Shown here in pieces: positions 20,299 through 29,250 of a DNA stretch of 64,000 nucleotides. The position numbers and the translations under genes are program-made. The DNA is taken from contig NZ_CP051677.1 in assembly GCF_012849055.1 (NCBI RefSeq), positions 1,936,501 through 2,000,500 of the forward strand, read 5' to 3'. Position 1 is the first letter of the stretch; the number at the start of each line of letters is the position of its first letter. Source of the stretch: Spirosoma rhododendri (GTDB lineage: Bacteria > Bacteroidota > Bacteroidia > Cytophagales > Spirosomataceae). The notes beneath the pieces were generated by a model. It searched no databases and had not been told where the DNA came from. It was given only the letters and a program-made list of their open reading frames with translations.

Positions 20299-20880
20299 TT
20301 AAAACTGAACCGAAGGGGCGTTCTGTGCTGCCTGCGAAGCCTCGAAAAAGCCTTTCACCGGGAAGCCAAACACACCCGCGAAGATGTTGTTCGGAAACGA
20401 CCGGACCGACTGATTGTAGGTTCGAACGGCTCCATTGAAATCGTTACGCGACACCGCAATGCGGTTTTCCGTGCCTTCCAGCTGTGCCTGCAATTCCGAG
20501 AAATTCTGCGTGGCTTTCAGGTTCGGGTAGTTTTCTGCTACCGCGAGCAGCCGCGACAGCGAGCCGCTGAGCTGATCCTGAGCGGCCTGAAACTTCTGCA
20601 CGTTTTCGGGCGTCAGCTGATCGGCCGTCAGATTGATCGAGGTAGCTTTCGAGCGGGCTTCCTGCACGGCCACGAGCGTACCTTTCTCAAAATTAGCGGC
20701 CCCTTTCACGGTGTTGACCAGGTTCGGAATCAGGTCGGACCGGCGCTGATACTGCGTTTGTACCTGCGACCATTTTTCCTGTACGTTGGTATCACTGGTG
20801 ACCAGGCCGTTGTACGAACTACAGCCATACATGCCCAGAATGAGGGCAATGACAATCACGATAATGAGCGACTTTGACAT
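20299..20880 (-). CDS. lemA: LemA family protein
   Basis: A 193-residue protein with an N-terminal hydrophobic segment (IIVIVIALILGMYGCSSYN, a possible lipobox at Cys20) and the LemA helical domain: LVTSDTNVQEKWSQVQTQYQ, RRSDLIPNLVNTVKGAANFE, LLAVAENYPNLKATQNFSEL, and NRIAVSRNDFNGAVRTYN. LemA proteins are membrane-anchored helical bundles of unknown biochemical role, often linked with TPM or metalloprotease genes, as here with two TPM genes downstream. Confidence 0.92.
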   Translation of the reverse strand: MSKSLIIVIVIALILGMYGCSSYNGLVTSDTNVQEKWSQVQTQYQRRSDLIPNLVNTVKGAANFEKGTLVAVQEARSKATSINLTADQLTPENVQKFQAAQDQLSGSLSRLLAVAENYPNLKATQNFSELQAQLEGTENRIAVSRNDFNGAVRTYNQSVRSFPNNIFAGVFGFPVKGFFEASQAAQNAPSVQF

Positions 20881-20955
20881 GACGTGTGTAGATGAAATCT
20901 TTTTTGTTGGTGATAAAATTGGGTAAAACTGTGGATAAGTTCAGCAGAATCTACG

Positions 20956-22419
20956 TCAGCGGTTGAATTTGGCGTCTGTCCACCGTTCGGGCCTGATGAT
21001 CGGCATGGGGTAGTTGTCGCCGGGGTACACGCCGTAGCGTTCCAACTCAGCATTCGACAGTTCGTACAGTTTATGAATCCGGTTGGCGGGAACGTCGGCT
21101 AGTTCGGGAAGCCAGTGTTTCACATAAGCCCCCTGTTCATCGTAGCGCGTGGCCTGCGACAAAATGTTGAAGTACCGGTCTTCGCGCGGGTCATTGCCAA
21201 CACCGGCCACGTAGTTCCAGTTGCCCCAGTTGCTGCACGGGTCGTAGTCGATGAGCTGACTCTCGAAATAAGCCGCGCCCCACGTCCAGTCGATGCCGAG
21301 ATCTTTGACCAGAAAGCTGCCCACGTTCTGCCGCCCCCGGTTCGACATAAAGCCGGTGGCGTTCAGTTCGCGCATGTTCGCGTCGATAAACGGAATGCCC
21401 GTTTCGCCCATCGCCCAGCGCAAAAACAAATCGTGGTCACGACGCCAGCGTTTGGTAATGTCGTTTCGAATACCGCTGATTTTGAAGATTCGGTTGCCGA
21501 AGCGCAAGGCCACAAACCGGAAGAAATCCCGCCAGATAAGCTCGAAGATCAGCCAATAGGTCGAGTCGTTTTCGACGCGCTCGGCTTCGTAGCGTCTGAT
21601 TTCGTGGTAGATGAACCGGGGCGACAGGCAACCCAGCGCCAGCCAGGCCGAGAACTTCGATGAGTACCCTTCGCCCAGCAGGCCGTTACGTGTTTCCTTG
21701 TATGTTTTCAGCTGATCGCTGCCCCACAGGTAATGCTCCAGCCGGCCGATACCCGCTGTCTCACCACCGTGAAATGGCAACACAGCCCGCGTGTCAGACT
21801 GCTCGACACGACTGATTTCTTCGGCGGTATAGCCAAGGTCGGTCAGCGTTGGTAGTGCACCTGCTTCCTGACCTGACAGCATCGAAACCTGCTTGGGTGT
21901 AGGGGTAATCTCCCGAACTGACGCGTACTTTTCAACTTCCTTGCGAAACTGGGTGAATACATTCGGTAGCTTGGAAACCGCAAAAGGCAGGTCGCGCACG
22001 TGGTATAGCGTCGATTGCCAGATCAGGTCGAGATCAATATTCAGCGGTTTCAGTCGCTTGCTCAATTCCGATTCCAGGTCGGTTTCTTCCTGCGTGACTT
22101 CCTTGCTCGCGTAAATGGCGTCGGCACCGATTTCCTGCGCCAGCCGGGCCAGCGTCAGTGCCGGATTGCCAACGCGAATCAGCAAATCGCCCCCACGGCT
22201 GCGTAGTGATTGCCGCAGATCAGCCAGCGATTCCAGCAGGAAATTCGCCTGAAAAACACCCATTTTCCGGAAGCCGATCGACCCCAGCTCCGTAAACCAG
22301 TCTGTGTCGATCACAAAAACGGGCAGCACCGTTTCGGCGTCGGTCAGCGCGCGGGAAAAACCTTCGTTGTCGTGCAGGCGAAGGTCGTTTCGAAACCAGT
22401 AAACAATTTTTTTAGGCAT
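20956..22419 (-). CDS. Cryptochrome/photolyase, DASH type
   Basis: A 487-residue flavoprotein from the ATG at 22419 (MPKKIVYWFRNDLRLHDNEG); the frame is open to 22440 but that adds seven non-family residues. It has an N-terminal photolyase Rossmann domain and the FAD-binding domain with GEGYSSKFSAWLALGCLSPR, ELIWRDFFRF, TGIPFIDANMRELNATGFMSNRGRQNVGSF and WTWGAAYFESQLIDYDPCSNWGNW. DASH proteins repair cyclobutane dimers in single-stranded DNA using blue light. It is downstream of the DUF547 gene in the same direction. Confidence 0.92.
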   Translation of the reverse strand: MPKKIVYWFRNDLRLHDNEGFSRALTDAETVLPVFVIDTDWFTELGSIGFRKMGVFQANFLLESLADLRQSLRSRGGDLLIRVGNPALTLARLAQEIGADAIYASKEVTQEETDLESELSKRLKPLNIDLDLIWQSTLYHVRDLPFAVSKLPNVFTQFRKEVEKYASVREITPTPKQVSMLSGQEAGALPTLTDLGYTAEEISRVEQSDTRAVLPFHGGETAGIGRLEHYLWGSDQLKTYKETRNGLLGEGYSSKFSAWLALGCLSPRFIYHEIRRYEAERVENDSTYWLIFELIWRDFFRFVALRFGNRIFKISGIRNDITKRWRRDHDLFLRWAMGETGIPFIDANMRELNATGFMSNRGRQNVGSFLVKDLGIDWTWGAAYFESQLIDYDPCSNWGNWNYVAGVGNDPREDRYFNILSQATRYDEQGAYVKHWLPELADVPANRIHKLYELSNAELERYGVYPGDNYPMPIIRPERWTDAKFNR

Positions 22420-22527
22420 ACATAACCGTGTCCAACCCATCTGGACCCTGCTCTATGAACAGCCGTCGGATGTTATTGTTTGTCCGCCTGACACCCGAAT
22501 TGGATTGGCGTAAGGGCCGTGGTTGGC

Positions 22528-23280
22528 TCACTGCTCGTTAAGCCGCCAGTCGTAGTCCAGATAAGAAACGGGCGTGTCGGCGTTGATTTTTGTTTGGGAG
22601 TATCGGTTCACCCAATAAACGACCGACCGGCTGTTTTTCTCAAAATCACGGTTGTACCAGTCAAACAGCTTCGACAAACTGGCGCGGCCGGGCGTTACGG
22701 CGTTCTTCGTCGGGTCGTTCAGAAAGCCAACGCCCTGTTCGTTAAGTTGCCCGGCAAGCCGGGCCGGGGTGTAGGCTTCGTTGCGCAGACGGGGGCAGGA
22801 GCGGGCGGCACACACCAGCGCGAAATGAATACGGGGTTCGGTAAACTGCTTGCGTAATGTGCCGTGCTCAATATTGTCGAGGCTCATTTTCTGGCCGCCA
22901 ATCGTGAAAAACTTCTCGGTCCACGGCGTGTTAACAAACGGAATCTGAACCGCTGGGCCGATGTCTTTGATACTTTTCAACGGATAGTGGTTCAGGATCA
23001 GCCGTACTGTAAACGCATTGTACGCATTGATCCAGTACGCCATTTTTTCATTGACCGACCAGCTTGCGGCCGGTGGCGTACGGCTCAGTAAATCGAGGTA
23101 TTGGTTGAGGAGTGCTTCGTCGCGCTTCAGCCCCTTGTAGTCAACTAATCCCCGTCCGTCGACGTGTTTCTTCAGCAAACCGTCCCAGATTGCGTGGCTG
23201 GGTGGCGAGCCGGCCTGTGCAAGCAGTGGCAAGATCATAAACAGAAGAATGAGCAGGCGGGGCAACATAAACAAGCGCAT
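22528..23280 (-). CDS. DUF547 domain protein, exported
   Basis: A 250-residue protein with a signal peptide (cleavage after LLAQA) and the DUF547 core: GLVDYKGL, NEKMAYWINAYNAFTVRLIL, SLDNIEHGTLRKQF, IHFALVCAARSCPRLRNEAY. The conserved Cys and His hint at an enzyme with a papain-like arrangement, but no function is established. It is divergent from the SDR gene at 23313 with 32 nt between starts and is followed by the photolyase. Confidence 0.9.
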   Translation of the reverse strand: MRLFMLPRLLILLFMILPLLAQAGSPPSHAIWDGLLKKHVDGRGLVDYKGLKRDEALLNQYLDLLSRTPPAASWSVNEKMAYWINAYNAFTVRLILNHYPLKSIKDIGPAVQIPFVNTPWTEKFFTIGGQKMSLDNIEHGTLRKQFTEPRIHFALVCAARSCPRLRNEAYTPARLAGQLNEQGVGFLNDPTKNAVTPGRASLSKLFDWYNRDFEKNSRSVVYWVNRYSQTKINADTPVSYLDYDWRLNEQ

Positions 23281-23312
23281 CGGGTCAATTTTGGCTTAAA
23301 ACTACACACTAC

Positions 23313-24101
23313 ATGAATCTCGATTTAACAAACAGAACGGCATTGGTCTGCGGCAGCACACAGGGTATTGGCCGCGCGTCGGCGGTAGAACTGGCAAAAC
23401 TGGGAGCTAATGTGGTGCTGATGGCCCGCAATGAGGAAACGCTGCAACAAACGCTACAGACACTCGACACCGGCAGCGGTCAGACCCACCAGTACCTTGT
23501 CGCCGACTTCAGTCAGCCGGGTGCCGTTGCTGAAGTCATACAGCGTTATCTGGCGAATGGTGGCGAGATACAGGTACTTATCAACAACACGGGTGGCCCG
23601 GCGGGTGGCCCGTTAGTCGATGCAACGGCGGATGCGTTTGTGCAGACGTTCCAGGCTCATTTGCTGAACAATCAGGCACTGGTGCAGGCCGTATTGCCGG
23701 GTATGAAGCGAGTGGGCTACGGGCGCATCATAAACATCATCAGCACATCGGTCAAGCAGCCGATTGTGGGGCTGGGGGTGTCGAACACAATTCGGGGGGC
23801 GGTGGCACAGTGGAGCAAAACGCTGTCGCTGGAGATTGCCCGGTCTGGCGTTACTGTCAACAATGTGCTGCCCGGCTACACGCAGACGGCCCGGCTGACG
23901 TCGGTGATTCGTATGCAGGCGGAAAACAGTGGGCAATCGGAAAAGGAGGTAGCTGAAAAAATGCAGCGCGACATACCAACCGGGCGGTTCGTAACAGCGG
24001 AAGAAGTCGCTGCGGCCGTAGCGTTTCTGTGCACACCAGCCGCAGCATCGATCAATGGCATCAACGTACCCGTCGACGGCGGACGAACGGGCAGTCTGTA
24101 A
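23313..24101 (+). CDS. SDR family oxidoreductase lacking the catalytic Tyr-Lys pair
   Basis: A 262-residue Rossmann protein with the cofactor loop CGSTQGIGRASAVELAKLG, LINNTGGPAGGP in place of NNAG, and the C-terminal LPGYTQTARL and PVDGGRTGSL. The usual Tyr-x-x-x-Lys is replaced by Ser-Asn-Thr-Ile-Arg (in GVSNTIRGAVAQWSKTL). A Tyr-less group of SDRs with this SN-x-x-R pattern is widespread, so it is probably a real subfamily and not a damaged gene, but its reaction is uncertain. The stop is 1 nt from the convergent response-regulator stop. Confidence 0.85.
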   Translation: MNLDLTNRTALVCGSTQGIGRASAVELAKLGANVVLMARNEETLQQTLQTLDTGSGQTHQYLVADFSQPGAVAEVIQRYLANGGEIQVLINNTGGPAGGPLVDATADAFVQTFQAHLLNNQALVQAVLPGMKRVGYGRIINIISTSVKQPIVGLGVSNTIRGAVAQWSKTLSLEIARSGVTVNNVLPGYTQTARLTSVIRMQAENSGQSEKEVAEKMQRDIPTGRFVTAEEVAAAVAFLCTPAAASINGINVPVDGGRTGSL

Positions 24102-24102
24102 G

Positions 24103-24771
24103 CTAGACGAGGTTGTTGCGGAAGGCATAGGCGACCATACCCGCCGTATTTTTGGTGCCCGTTTTTTCCAGAATACGCAGGCGGTGGCCTTCGACCGTGC
24201 GGGGGCTAAGGAAAACCTTTTCGCTGATTTCGTTGGTCGACAGGCCGTCGCAAAGCAGTGACAGTACTTCCTTTTCCCGATCCGACAGCAAAATCTTACT
24301 GTTGTAAAACGCGCTGGTCGGCTTCGTCGGGCTGTTGGATTTGCTGGTCATTCGGCGAAGCATGGCGCGCGACACGAAATCGTTCAGATACACGCCATCG
24401 TCCATCACTTTGCGAATGGCTTTCTCTACTTCGTCGGCGTCGGCGTCTTTCAGTAGGTAGCCGCTGACGCCTTTTTCGAGCAGGTGGAGCACCATACGAT
24501 CTTCGTCGTGCATGGTCAGTATGATGATTTTCACCAGCGGGTATGTCTCCCGAAAATAATCGGCGGTAGCGGTGCCATCCATCACGGGCATCTGCAAATC
24601 GAGCAGCACGACATCTGGCATTTTGCGGGCCGCCCGGTCGATAAGTTCCTGGCCATTGGCGGCTTCCAGCACCAGTTCAAAATCCTGAATCTGGCCTAGC
24701 AGGGTTGCCATGCCCACTCGGAAAAGTGTATGATCGTCGCAGAGAGCAAGTCGAATTTTTCGCATCAGCAT
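24103..24771 (-). CDS. NarL/FixJ-type response regulator
   Basis: A 222-residue regulator: receiver domain with LCDDH, phosphoacceptor Asp in VVLLDLQMPVMDG, Thr in ILTMHDED and Lys in GYLLKDADADEV, then a LuxR-type helix-turn-helix (LSDREKEVLSLLCDGLSTNE, SPRTVEGHRLRILEKTGTKN). It should be phosphorylated by the histidine kinase encoded just upstream (84 nt gap). Starts at 24771 or 24765 are both possible. A TACTTTTG box at 24836-24843 suggests it can also be transcribed on its own. Confidence 0.95.
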   Translation of the reverse strand: MLMRKIRLALCDDHTLFRVGMATLLGQIQDFELVLEAANGQELIDRAARKMPDVVLLDLQMPVMDGTATADYFRETYPLVKIIILTMHDEDRMVLHLLEKGVSGYLLKDADADEVEKAIRKVMDDGVYLNDFVSRAMLRRMTSKSNSPTKPTSAFYNSKILLSDREKEVLSLLCDGLSTNEISEKVFLSPRTVEGHRLRILEKTGTKNTAGMVAYAFRNNLV

Positions 24772-24835
24772 AACGGTTAGACGGGAAGGGGAAATACGCT
24801 AACGCGTTAGTCGCACTACGGACGGCAAACGCAAA

Positions 24836-24843
24836 CAAAAGTA
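24836..24843 (-). promoter_or_regulatory. Bacteroidota -7 box (TACTTTTG) before the response regulator
   Basis: A perfect TAnnTTTG box in the kinase-regulator gap, about 65 nt before the start codon. No clear TTG at -33. Confidence 0.35.
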
Positions 24844-24855
24844 ACGACTTTCCCC

Positions 24856-25707
24856 TTAGTTTGTCAGCGTTGCCAGCAGCGGATCGTTCAGATTTACCTG
24901 CGCGTGAATTCGTGAGCCCCGACCCGGTGCCACGTCGAACGTAACATGCCCAGCTACGACATTCAGCCGGCTTTCGATGTTACGCAGGCCCAGCCCGGCC
25001 TTTTTGTCCTCCATAATCGCGTCGAAATCGAACCCAATGCCATCGTCCAGTATCGACATGCGGGCTTCGTGGTCAACGCAGTATAGCTGAATCGTGATGA
25101 GTTGGGCGCGGGCGTGGCGGATGGCGTTGTTGAGCAGCTCCTGCGCGATGCGGTAAAACGTGAGTTGCAGGGCGGGCGGTAAGTGGTCGACCGGGCCGGG
25201 GCAGTCGAGAACCACGCGTAGTTCATCGGTCGTGGCCCGGTCGGCCAGTTCGTCGAGGGCTGCCAGCAGACCAAACCGTTGCAGAACCGTCGGGACGAGG
25301 TCGCGGCTTATACGCCGGACGTTGGTCATCGTTTCATCGAGCATATCGCGGGTTTTCACGAACTGTTCCTGCCGGTTTGCCGCGTCATCGAGCTGCCGAT
25401 TCAGCTGGTTGAGGCTCATCTTCGTCACCGACAGCATGGTGCCGATGCTATCGTGCAGGTCTTCGGCGAGTCGTTGCCGCTCGGCTTCCTGCCCGCGAAA
25501 CGTAGCGGCCATTAACTCAAGCCGGTGCTGTTCCTGAATTTCCTTGAGCGCCAGTTGTTGCTTTGCCTGCTTCTGCTGGTAGTAGGCAACGAAAACAATA
25601 ATGAACACCGCCATGCTCAGCAAAACGGCTGAACCGACAGCAACTGTCAGACCAGTGCTCATTAGCAACATCGCAGTAGCGTGGTAGGAAGAATAGAAAT
25701 GATGCAC
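24856..25707 (-). CDS. Membrane sensor histidine kinase (HisKA_3 type)
   Basis: A 283-residue kinase with one long N-terminal membrane segment (about residues 17-43), a coiled linker (QQKQAKQQLALKEIQEQHRL), a HisKA_3 box with the phosphorylated His85 in LAEDLHDSIG, and HATPase motifs ELLNNAIRHA, ILDDGIGFD and AGLGLRNIESRLN. There is no separate sensor domain, so input may come from the neighbouring membrane protein. An internal Met at residue 16 is an alternative start. It lies between the regulator and the 7-TM-like gene, all on the minus strand. Confidence 0.93.
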   Translation of the reverse strand: MHHFYSSYHATAMLLMSTGLTVAVGSAVLLSMAVFIIVFVAYYQQKQAKQQLALKEIQEQHRLELMAATFRGQEAERQRLAEDLHDSIGTMLSVTKMSLNQLNRQLDDAANRQEQFVKTRDMLDETMTNVRRISRDLVPTVLQRFGLLAALDELADRATTDELRVVLDCPGPVDHLPPALQLTFYRIAQELLNNAIRHARAQLITIQLYCVDHEARMSILDDGIGFDFDAIMEDKKAGLGLRNIESRLNVVAGHVTFDVAPGRGSRIHAQVNLNDPLLATLTN

Positions 25708-25767
25708 TGGCTACCGAAGGTTAATCACTTGGCCCAAAAGTGAGTCGGTACTTACTGAATAGTAAAC

Positions 25768-26439
25768 TTACGCCAAACGTTGATCGTACTTGCTGTGCCA
25801 GAGCCCAATAGCTGATAGTACAGCGAAAGCAATAAACAGAATTTGGTTGGAATTCCAGTACTGGTCAAAGACCGCAGCGGGAACCTTATCCATTCCCTGA
25901 TACCAGTATTCACTGAACAAGACGATGAAGAACGTGCCTGCTGAGTAGAGAAGCAAACTTGACGAAAACCAGAACAGTGTATGATGCATGATATTAACAG
26001 CATTCATATCTGTAAGTAGCCGATTGAAATACAGAAGTGTAAGTATTATGGCATACACTCTGAATATTGACAGGTCAATGTCAGAAACTGCATAGCTTTT
26101 ATAAAAATAAATTAACAGTAGGGTGCACAAGATACCTCCTATAATTATGATTTTCCGTTCATATGATTTATCAATAGCGTAGTAGAAAATTAAACCACAG
26201 AATATAGTCTCAAAAATAGAGTCGAGATTTTGTAAGAATAGATTATTTGTCTTCGATAAAGCTAATGACAACGAATAGGTTTCTTTAAAAAAGAATAAAG
26301 TAAAGAACAGTACAATTAGGCGACTTGCGTTTGTTAAATGTCGATATCTGATTAAACCGACAATTATGGGGAGACCACAACTTAAATGAGCAATAAAGTC
26401 GAGTGGATATTTTGCAAAAAAAGTTAATAGTCTCTCCAT
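25768..26439 (-). CDS. Multi-pass (about seven-TM) membrane protein of unknown function
   Basis: A 223-residue protein with six to seven hydrophobic helices (for example FIAHLSCGLPIIVGLI, LIVLFFTLFFF, TIFCGLIFYYAID, IIIIGGILCTLLLIYFY, LFWFSSSLLLYSAGTFFIVL, ILFIAFAVLSAIGLW). I recall this family as commonly sitting next to NarL-type two-component genes in Bacteroidota, as here (60 nt before the kinase); this is memory, not a search. It may be the sensory membrane partner of the kinase, which lacks a sensor domain. The DNA is clearly more AT-rich than its neighbours. Confidence 0.75.
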   Translation of the reverse strand: MERLLTFFAKYPLDFIAHLSCGLPIIVGLIRYRHLTNASRLIVLFFTLFFFKETYSLSLALSKTNNLFLQNLDSIFETIFCGLIFYYAIDKSYERKIIIIGGILCTLLLIYFYKSYAVSDIDLSIFRVYAIILTLLYFNRLLTDMNAVNIMHHTLFWFSSSLLLYSAGTFFIVLFSEYWYQGMDKVPAAVFDQYWNSNQILFIAFAVLSAIGLWHSKYDQRLA

Positions 26440-26462
26440 GATATTGTAATGTTATGACACTA

Positions 26463-26855
26463 CTATTGGCCACAATGCTGAGGACAAGTGTAGCCACTAC
26501 CTAGCGTCGAATCATCGTCATCTGGATCGTCCTTGAGGCCGGTTTGTGCCGAACGAGCAGTTATGTCGCGTCCGCGCTCATCGACGGCCGTCAGCAATAC
26601 GCGGGGCTTTAGCGAACCCGATTCGTCAGGGGTTCCGGTGCCGTCTTCCCGGCGCTTTGCCTGATGGATGCGCAAACCTACGCAACCGGGCTTGTTGAGC
26701 AATTGCATTACCTGATCGAGACCGAAGAACTCCGATCGGACGCACTCGTCGTCTTTGATGCCCATCTCCCGCTTGCGGGCACGGTACGTGTCGGTCATTG
26801 CGTCGCTCTCTGCTTTTTTGAGAAAACGGCCTGCGTCTTTCGTGAAGGTATTCAT
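26463..26855 (-). CDS. Small protein with GCVGLRI motif and C-terminal CPQHCGQ, unknown function
   Basis: A 130-residue protein without signal peptide or membrane segment. Visible features are a charged N-terminal helix, the motif FFGLDQVMQLLNKPGCVGLRI (split here as FFGLDQVMQLL and GCVGLRI, residues 43-62), a beta-rich middle (PRVLLTAVDERGRDI), an acidic run (DDPDDDD, 109-115) and a C-terminal Cys pair in TCPQHCGQ. The GCVG-type core followed by a Cys-rich tail recurs, in my memory, in small Bacteroidota proteins encoded before 7-TM and kinase genes. It starts the block that continues with the 7-TM-like gene 23 nt downstream. Confidence 0.7.
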   Translation of the reverse strand: MNTFTKDAGRFLKKAESDAMTDTYRARKREMGIKDDECVRSEFFGLDQVMQLLNKPGCVGLRIHQAKRREDGTGTPDESGSLKPRVLLTAVDERGRDITARSAQTGLKDDPDDDDSTLGSGYTCPQHCGQ

Positions 26856-26886
26856 AGTGGGGAATAGATGAGTTAGTCAAGGCGGG

Positions 26887-26916
26887 CAAACTAGTAAGAA
26901 ACTCATCGTTTCTCAA
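26887..26916 (-). promoter_or_regulatory. Possible Bacteroidota promoter for the small protein / 7-TM / two-component block
   Basis: On the minus strand TTG (26916-26914) is followed after 19 nt by CTAGTTTG (26894-26887), close to TTG-N19-TAnnTTTG. It would begin transcription about 25-30 nt before the start at 26855. Confidence 0.4.
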
Positions 26917-27008
26917 CCGGGTCTGCGCCATACGACCTTTCGATAAATCTAACCACCCCTAATCACGTAGAACTACGCGGCAAAGTACGGGCTTACACTG
27001 ATCCGGTT

Positions 27009-27104
27009 TTATAACTCAGAAGACGGGTTTATGCGCTCGCGAAGGGAGTCGGCAAGGCCTACTTTTGCCCAGAGTAGTTCGTCTACTGTCTTGTTTTTCA
27101 TCAT
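27009..27104 (-). CDS. Possible 31-residue peptide, unknown
   Basis: A short frame on the minus strand reads MMKNKTVDELLWAKVGLADS and continues to a TAA at 27009-27011. It looks like a single amphipathic helix with acidic and basic residues and no signal peptide. It is upstream of the small-protein / 7-TM / kinase block and downstream of the 27119-27151 hairpin. Nothing else occupies the stretch. It could be a leader or small regulatory peptide, or chance. Confidence 0.3.
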   Translation of the reverse strand: MMKNKTVDELLWAKVGLADSLRERINPSSEL

Positions 27105-27118
27105 AGGTTAGGTAACAG

Positions 27119-27151
27119 AAAGCGCCGGGGTGATTGCCCCGGCGCTTTTTT
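27119..27151. terminator. GC-rich terminator hairpin
   Basis: AAAGCGCCGGGG pairs with CCCCGGCGCTTT across a 6-nt loop. The T-run is longer on the plus side (T6), shorter on the minus side, so it may act both ways. It lies 27 nt downstream of the rfbA stop. Confidence 0.75.
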
Positions 27152-27177
27152 ATCGACATACGTATCGGCGGAAAGCC

Positions 27178-28038
<861 letters not shown>

Positions 28039-28045
28039 CTTGTTT

Positions 28046-28126
28046 TAAAGAGTGAAAGAGTAAAAGAGCGAAAGAGCGAAGGCGCCGGATGGGCACTCTT
28101 TCACTCTTTCGCTCTTTCGCTCTTTA
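28046..28126 (-). repeat. Octamer-repeat hairpin, copy 2 (AAAGAGYG units)
   Basis: Left arm 28046-28078 and right arm 28095-28126 are each four octamers and pair imperfectly (differences are transitions). The right arm includes the rfbB stop codon at 28124-28126, and the other end is 8 nt from the rfbA start. Confidence 0.85.
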
Positions 28127-29200
28127 TCGATTTGTGTACATGCCTTTGTAGTAGGTCTGGTAGGCGCCGGAGGTGACGTTGTCGAGCCACTCCTGATTGG
28201 CGAGGAACCAGTCTACGGTTTTTTCGAGACCTTCTTCAAACTGAAGCGATGGTTCCCAGCCCAGTTCGGTCATGATCTTGTTGGCGTCGATGGCGTAGCG
28301 CAGGTCGTGCCCGGCGCGGTCGGTTACGTAGGTAATCAGCTGCGCCGACGTGCCTTCGGGGCGACCCAGCTTGCGGTCCATCGTGGCGCAGAGCAGATGT
28401 ACGAGGTCGATGTTTTTCCACTCGTTGAAGCCGCCGATGTTGTAGGTTTCGCCCAGCACACCTTTGTGGAATACCGTATCGATAGCCCGCGCGTGATCGA
28501 CTACGAACAGCCAGTCGCGCACGTTTTCGCCTTTGCCGTAGACGGGCAGGGGCTTGTTCGTCTGAATGTTGTGAATCATCAGCGGAATCAGCTTCTCAGG
28601 GAAGTGATTCGGGCCGTAGTTATTCGAGCAGTTCGACAGTACGACCGGCATTTTGTACGTATTGCCGTAGGCCCGTACGAAGTGATCCGAAGCCGCTTTC
28701 GATGCTGAGTATGGCGATTGTGGATCGTACGACGTCGTTTCAAGAAAAAACTCGTCGGGGTTGTGCAGCGAACCGTACACCTCGTCGGTCGAAACGTGGT
28801 AGAACCGCTTTCCTTCGAAGGCGTGCGCGCCCCCGGCCGTCTCGCTGTTTTGCCAGCTGTTCTTGGCCGCGTTGAGCAGATTAACCGTACCGACAACGTT
28901 GGTCAGCACAAACGACATGGGGTCGGTGATTGACCGGTCGACGTGCGATTCGGCTGCGAGATGGATGACGCCGTCGAACGGGATTTCGGCAAACATGTCC
29001 TCCAGAAACTTCGCGTCGGTAATATCGCCTTTCACGAACGTATAGTTCGGAGCATCCTCGATGTCTGCCAGATTGGCCAGATTGCCGGCGTAGGTCAGCT
29101 TGTCGAGGTTATAAATTTGATACTCCGGGTACTTGGTAACGAAAAGCCGGACAACGTGCGATCCGATAAAGCCGGCCCCGCCGGTAATCAATAGTTTCAT
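28124..29200 (-). CDS. rfbB: dTDP-glucose 4,6-dehydratase
   Basis: From the ATG at 29200 (MKLLITGGAGFIGSHVVRLF) the protein is 358 residues, normal for the family; the frame is open to 29251 but that adds unrelated residues. It has the NAD-binding glycine motif, STDEVYG, the YSASKAASDHFVRAY catalytic Tyr-Lys and NNYGPNHFPEKLIPL. It converts dTDP-glucose to dTDP-4-keto-6-deoxyglucose for deoxysugar synthesis. It lies between galE and rfbA. Confidence 0.97.
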   Translation of the reverse strand: MKLLITGGAGFIGSHVVRLFVTKYPEYQIYNLDKLTYAGNLANLADIEDAPNYTFVKGDITDAKFLEDMFAEIPFDGVIHLAAESHVDRSITDPMSFVLTNVVGTVNLLNAAKNSWQNSETAGGAHAFEGKRFYHVSTDEVYGSLHNPDEFFLETTSYDPQSPYSASKAASDHFVRAYGNTYKMPVVLSNCSNNYGPNHFPEKLIPLMIHNIQTNKPLPVYGKGENVRDWLFVVDHARAIDTVFHKGVLGETYNIGGFNEWKNIDLVHLLCATMDRKLGRPEGTSAQLITYVTDRAGHDLRYAIDANKIMTELGWEPSLQFEEGLEKTVDWFLANQEWLDNVTSGAYQTYYKGMYTNR

Positions 29201-29250
29201 GGTTTTCTGCTTGTACGGTTGTAGCGTATTCTCATTACCGGTTGGTTGCA

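Noticed and set aside
20134..20877. Plus-strand frame (247 codons) opposite lemA
   Set aside because: Covers lemA, a hairpin and part of the TPM gene in antisense; translation is Arg/Gly-rich shadow sequence.
23857..24048. Small ORFs opposite the SDR gene
   Set aside because: Antisense frames with no start signals or family features.
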